NCBI GenBank assembly: GCA_023255355.1
Contig: JALRIU010000168.1
Location: 1-8,905 of the forward strand
Reading direction: 5' to 3'
DNA: 8,905 bases
From: Pseudomonadales bacterium
GTDB taxonomy: Bacteria; Pseudomonadota; Gammaproteobacteria; Pseudomonadales; JAHEIH01
Shown: positions 6,325 through 8,905 of the stretch, one piece after another
How the letters are laid out: each line of letters starts with the position of its first letter
Numbering within the stretch: the stretch's first letter is position 1
Program-made: the position numbers and the translations under genes
Notes under the pieces: model-generated
The model's database searches: none
The model's input: the letters and a program-made list of their open reading frames with translations, nothing else
Told to the model about the DNA's origin: nothing

Positions 6325-7154
6325 TGAGGCTTACCTTTACCAAAATGCATGGTTTGGGTAACGATTTCGTCGTACTCGACCGCATAAGCCAACGTTTCCG
6401 TCTTGATGAGGAGCTAATCAAGCAACTCGCTGACCGCCATTTAGGCATTGGTTGCGATCAAGTGCTGGTTGTCGAAATACCACAGTCCCCTGAGGCAGAC
6501 TTTCGCTATCGTATTTTCAATTGCGATGGCTCTGAAGTCGAACATTGTGGCAATGGGGCGCGCTGTTTTGCCAAGTTTGTGCGCGACCAACAGCTCACCG
6601 GCAAACGCCGTATAAAGGTTGAAACCGCCAAAGGCATGATTGAAATTCGAGTGACCCGCAGCAATCTATATTGTGTAAATATGGGTCAGCCCTATCTTGT
6701 GCCTGAAGAAATTCCTTTTATTGCCGATCAACAAGCTAATGTCTATACATTAGATGTCGACGGTGAACAATTTGAGATTGGTGCCGTATCGATGGGCAAT
6801 CCTCACGCTGTGTTGGTTGTTGAAGATGTCGATAACGCCCCCGTGCAAAGTCTTGGACCTAAAATCGAGCATCACAGCCGCTTCCCAAATAGGGTGAACG
6901 TTGGCTTTATGCAGATTGTAAACCGCGGCTTAATTCGCCTGCGTGTTTTTGAACGCGGCGTAGGTGAAACCATGGCCTGTGGCACGGGCGCCTGTGCTGC
7001 AGTGGTTTCAGGTATTACGCGCGGCCTGCTCGACAAACGTGTTAAGGTAGAACTTCCTGGTGGCACACTCAATATCGAATGGGGTGGTCCTGGAACAAGT
7101 TTAGAGATGATTGGCCCCGCTGCCAGAGTCTTTGATGGTGAAATACATATTTAA
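6324..7154 (+). CDS. dapF: Diaminopimelate epimerase
   Basis: DapF interconverts LL- and meso-diaminopimelate without a cofactor, supplying the peptidoglycan cross-linking residue and the substrate of LysA encoded just upstream. The 276-residue product is full length. It opens with TKMHGLGNDFVVLD (6-19). The two catalytic cysteines are Cys75 in EHCGNGARC and Cys219 in ACGTGACA, one from each pseudo-symmetric half of the fold; they correspond to Cys73 and Cys217 of E. coli. GNPHAV (158-163) and the ERGVGET block (210-216) are also conserved. The start shares the final A of the lysA stop (TAATG), so translation is probably coupled. Confidence 0.97.
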   Translation: MRLTFTKMHGLGNDFVVLDRISQRFRLDEELIKQLADRHLGIGCDQVLVVEIPQSPEADFRYRIFNCDGSEVEHCGNGARCFAKFVRDQQLTGKRRIKVETAKGMIEIRVTRSNLYCVNMGQPYLVPEEIPFIADQQANVYTLDVDGEQFEIGAVSMGNPHAVLVVEDVDNAPVQSLGPKIEHHSRFPNRVNVGFMQIVNRGLIRLRVFERGVGETMACGTGACAAVVSGITRGLLDKRVKVELPGGTLNIEWGGPGTSLEMIGPAARVFDGEIHI

Positions 7155-7157
7155 GGA
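7154..7157 (+). promoter_or_regulatory. Ribosome binding site deciding the DUF484 gene start
   Basis: AGGA at 7154-7157 directly abuts the ATG at 7158 (no spacer) but is 6 bases before the in-frame ATG at 7164. That spacing is workable only for the second ATG, so I place the start at 7164. Confidence 0.6.
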
Positions 7158-7163
7158 ATGATT

Positions 7164-7853
7164 ATGGAAGCGAGTAAAAAACTCGATAGTATTACCGCCG
7201 AACAGGTTGCTGATTACCTGCACAGCCACCGCGATTTTTTTATGTTACGCGATGATTTATTATTGGAGCTTAACCTTCCACACCAGCACCAACAAGGCAC
7301 AGCGTCGCTAGTAGAAAAACAAGTAGCGGTCCTGCGTGAACGCAATATCGAAATGCGCAACAGGCTCGCCACACTGACTAAAAACGCGACAGTAAATGAT
7401 GGTTATTTTCAACACACCCGCGACCTAGTTATCGCACTGTTAGAATGTAAAAACCTCGATGCGATTGCCCAATGTTTAAAGCAAGGCTTTATCAAAAACT
7501 TTAATTTAAGTGCCTTCAGTATTGTGATTTTTGCAGATACTCAAGCCCACAAAAACACAACAGCAAGGGTACTGCCATTGGCTGATGCAGAAAGCGCCAT
7601 CAGTGGGCTTATCCATAACCGCCAATGTGTTTGCGGCATTTTACGTGACAACGAAAATCAATTTCTCTTCAAAGATAAAGCCAACAAGGTTGCCTCAGCT
7701 GCGACAATTGTCTTGGGCGGCGACAAAAAATTGGGTATGCTTGCCCTAGGTAGCGACGACAGTAAGCACTTTAGTAGTGACATGGATACACTGTTTTTGA
7801 GCTTTATTGCCGATGTTGTCAGCAAGATTATCGAGCCCATTTTATTGAAATAA
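7164..7853 (+). CDS. yigA: DUF484 family protein (YigA-like), GAF-type fold
   Basis: This 229-residue soluble protein belongs to the DUF484 family, which has no firmly known biochemical role and is typically found next to xerC. The N-terminus has the family pattern VADYLHSHRDFF (15-26), LNLPH (36-40) and SLVEKQVAVLRERN (48-61); about 46-75 is a charged, probably coiled-coil helix. The rest (about 80-229) looks like a GAF-type domain, including KLGMLALGSDDSKHF (189-203) and a final helix with FLSFIADVV. It has no signal peptide or membrane segment. The start at 7164 is preferred to the ATG at 7158 because of ribosome-site spacing. It begins 9 bp after dapF's stop and ends 20 bp before xerC. 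A link to XerC or cell-cycle function is inferred only from conserved neighbourhood. Confidence 0.88.
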   Translation: MEASKKLDSITAEQVADYLHSHRDFFMLRDDLLLELNLPHQHQQGTASLVEKQVAVLRERNIEMRNRLATLTKNATVNDGYFQHTRDLVIALLECKNLDAIAQCLKQGFIKNFNLSAFSIVIFADTQAHKNTTARVLPLADAESAISGLIHNRQCVCGILRDNENQFLFKDKANKVASAATIVLGGDKKLGMLALGSDDSKHFSSDMDTLFLSFIADVVSKIIEPILLK

Positions 7854-7858
7854 TAGCT

Positions 7859-7864
7859 GAGGTG
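7859..7864 (+). promoter_or_regulatory. Strong Shine-Dalgarno site for xerC
   Basis: GAGGTG at 7859-7864 matches the 16S anti-Shine-Dalgarno well and lies 9 bases before the ATG at 7874. The upstream in-frame GTG (7862-7864) is part of this site itself, so it is unlikely to be the start codon. This shortens the gene by four codons. Confidence 0.7.
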
Positions 7865-7873
7865 GACACCACC

Positions 7874-8782
7874 ATGACGGCCACACTCGACAATGATATC
7901 CAAGATTTTTGTGAATACATTTCGACTGTGCGTCGGCTGTCGCCTCACACCGTTAGCAACTATCAGCGCGACCTTGAAAAACTCTCAGCCTATAGCGCGA
8001 AAGAAAATATTAGCCATGCGGATAAAATCCATGCTGCCGATATTCGCCGCCATGTTGCTGAACTACACCGCAAAGGACTAGGTGGTAAAAGTTTGCAACG
8101 TTACCTTTCTTCAGTGAGAGCACTCTATACCTACTTAAACAAACAAGGCCGTAGTAAAAATAACCCTGCAGTTGGTATAAGGCCACCCAAAAGTCAGCGT
8201 AAATTACCCTCTACCCTCGACGTCGACCGCGTCAATCAGCTGCTAAATTTCCAAGCAGATGCCTGGCTTGATACCCGTGACAAAGCCATACTTGAACTCT
8301 TTTATTCGAGCGGATTACGCCTCGCTGAGCTGGTATCAAGCAATATTGAGGATCTCGATTTAGCCGACGCCAGTATCCGCGTCACGGGTAAAGGCAATAA
8401 AAGTCGAATTCTACCCATGGGGAGTTTCGCTATTAAGGCATTACAAGACTGGCTAGCGGTTCGCAATAACGTTAATACGACTGATAACAAAGCCCTGTTT
8501 ATTTCAAAACGTGGTCAGCGAATAAACCCCAGAACAGTACAAGCACGCATCAAGCTTCAAGCCTTAAAGCAAGGCAGCGATCAAAAAGTCCACCCCCATA
8601 TGCTACGCCATAGCTTTGCTAGCCATATGCTCGAATCAAGTGGTGATCTGCGCAACGTCCAAGAGCTATTGGGTCATGCCGATATCTCAACCACCCAGAT
8701 CTATACTCATCTTGATTTTCAACACCTATCAAAGGTCTACGACCAAGCGCATCCACGCGCTAAAAAGCGAAATAATAAATGA
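7874..8782 (+). CDS. xerC: Site-specific tyrosine recombinase XerC
   Basis: XerC works with XerD at the dif site, under FtsK control at the septum, to resolve chromosome dimers. The 302-residue product has an N-terminal SAM-like core-binding domain (about 5-90) and a C-terminal catalytic domain. All six tyrosine-recombinase residues are visible: Arg149 (GLRLAEL), Lys173 (VTGKGNK), His242 and Arg245 (HPHMLRH), His268 (LLGH) and the nucleophile Tyr277 (TQIYTHL). This spacing closely matches E. coli XerC. The position after dapF and the DUF484 gene, and before a HAD gene, marks it as XerC and not XerD or a phage/integron integrase. Its stop overlaps the next start (ATGA). Confidence 0.95.
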   Translation: MTATLDNDIQDFCEYISTVRRLSPHTVSNYQRDLEKLSAYSAKENISHADKIHAADIRRHVAELHRKGLGGKSLQRYLSSVRALYTYLNKQGRSKNNPAVGIRPPKSQRKLPSTLDVDRVNQLLNFQADAWLDTRDKAILELFYSSGLRLAELVSSNIEDLDLADASIRVTGKGNKSRILPMGSFAIKALQDWLAVRNNVNTTDNKALFISKRGQRINPRTVQARIKLQALKQGSDQKVHPHMLRHSFASHMLESSGDLRNVQELLGHADISTTQIYTHLDFQHLSKVYDQAHPRAKKRNNK

Positions 8783-8905
8783 TTAAAACCATCACTTTCG
8801 ATTTGGATGACACCCTCTGGCATACCTCAGCAACCATCCAGCATGCCGAGCAAGTTCATCGTGAATGGCTTGAAAAAAATATCCCAAAACTGGCCAGGAA
8901 ATACC
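8779..8905 (+). CDS. yigB: HAD-family hydrolase, YigB-like, N-terminal fragment
   Basis: The reading frame starts at ATG 8779, inside the xerC stop (ATGA), and runs off the right edge after 42 codons. It begins MIKTITFDLDDTLWHT, containing the haloacid-dehalogenase motif I DxDxT (Asp8 nucleophile, Asp10 acid/base, Thr12). The rest of the fragment is a helical, charged segment that would start the cap domain. In E. coli the gene after xerC is yigB, a phosphatase acting on FMN and the flavin-pathway intermediate 5-amino-6-(5-phosphoribitylamino)uracil. The position supports the same assignment here, but substrate cannot be judged from 42 residues. No ribosome site stands out; coupling to xerC is likely. 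Confidence 0.85.
   Translation, partial: MIKTITFDLDDTLWHTSATIQHAEQVHREWLEKNIPKLARKY

Noticed and set aside
7862..7873. Upstream GTG start for xerC adding four residues
   Set aside because: The GTG lies inside the GAGGTG ribosome site that is correctly spaced for the ATG at 7874.
7874..8782. Phage or integron integrase marking a mobile island
   Set aside because: Length, catalytic-residue spacing and the dapF–DUF484–xerC–HAD context identify chromosomal XerC. No attachment-site repeats or cargo genes are seen.

Overview
This window is a stretch of ordinary chromosomal core genes from a gammaproteobacterium. The class I adenylate cyclase, bacterial frataxin, LptM-type lipoprotein and the dapF–DUF484–xerC–HAD order all point there. 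Having argH next to hemC, and lysA between lptM and dapF, recalls Pseudomonas and its relatives more than the enteric bacteria. Base composition is moderate, and I cannot name a genus.

Layout from left to right. Positions 1-58 hold the first codons of hemC on the minus strand. A 170-bp divergent promoter region separates it from argH (plus strand, argininosuccinate lyase). A 150-bp gap follows, with four tandem copies of a heptamer, a perfect 8-bp hairpin with a GAAA loop, and an inverted copy of the heptamer beyond it. Then comes cyaA (plus strand, 912 aa), which converges on cyaY (minus strand) with only 6 bp between the stop codons. A second divergent promoter region (124 bp) separates cyaY from a rightward cluster: lptM, lysA, dapF, a DUF484 gene, xerC and the start of a HAD phosphatase that runs off the right edge.

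The rightward cluster looks like one operon. lptM and lysA share ATGA, lysA and dapF share one base (TAATG), the DUF484 gene starts within 9 bp of dapF's stop, xerC follows after 20 bp, and xerC and the HAD gene share ATGA. lysA and dapF act at the end of the lysine/diaminopimelate pathway: DapF makes meso-diaminopimelate for peptidoglycan and LysA decarboxylates it to lysine. LptM serves outer-membrane LPS transport and XerC resolves chromosome dimers, so the operon mixes envelope and chromosome-maintenance functions, as in related bacteria.

I see no phage, insertion sequence, CRISPR array, toxin-antitoxin or defence system, and no RNA gene. All complete genes look intact, with their catalytic residues present. 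The only part not explained by known genes is the small repeat and hairpin cassette between argH and cyaA. I found no evidence of an undescribed biological system.
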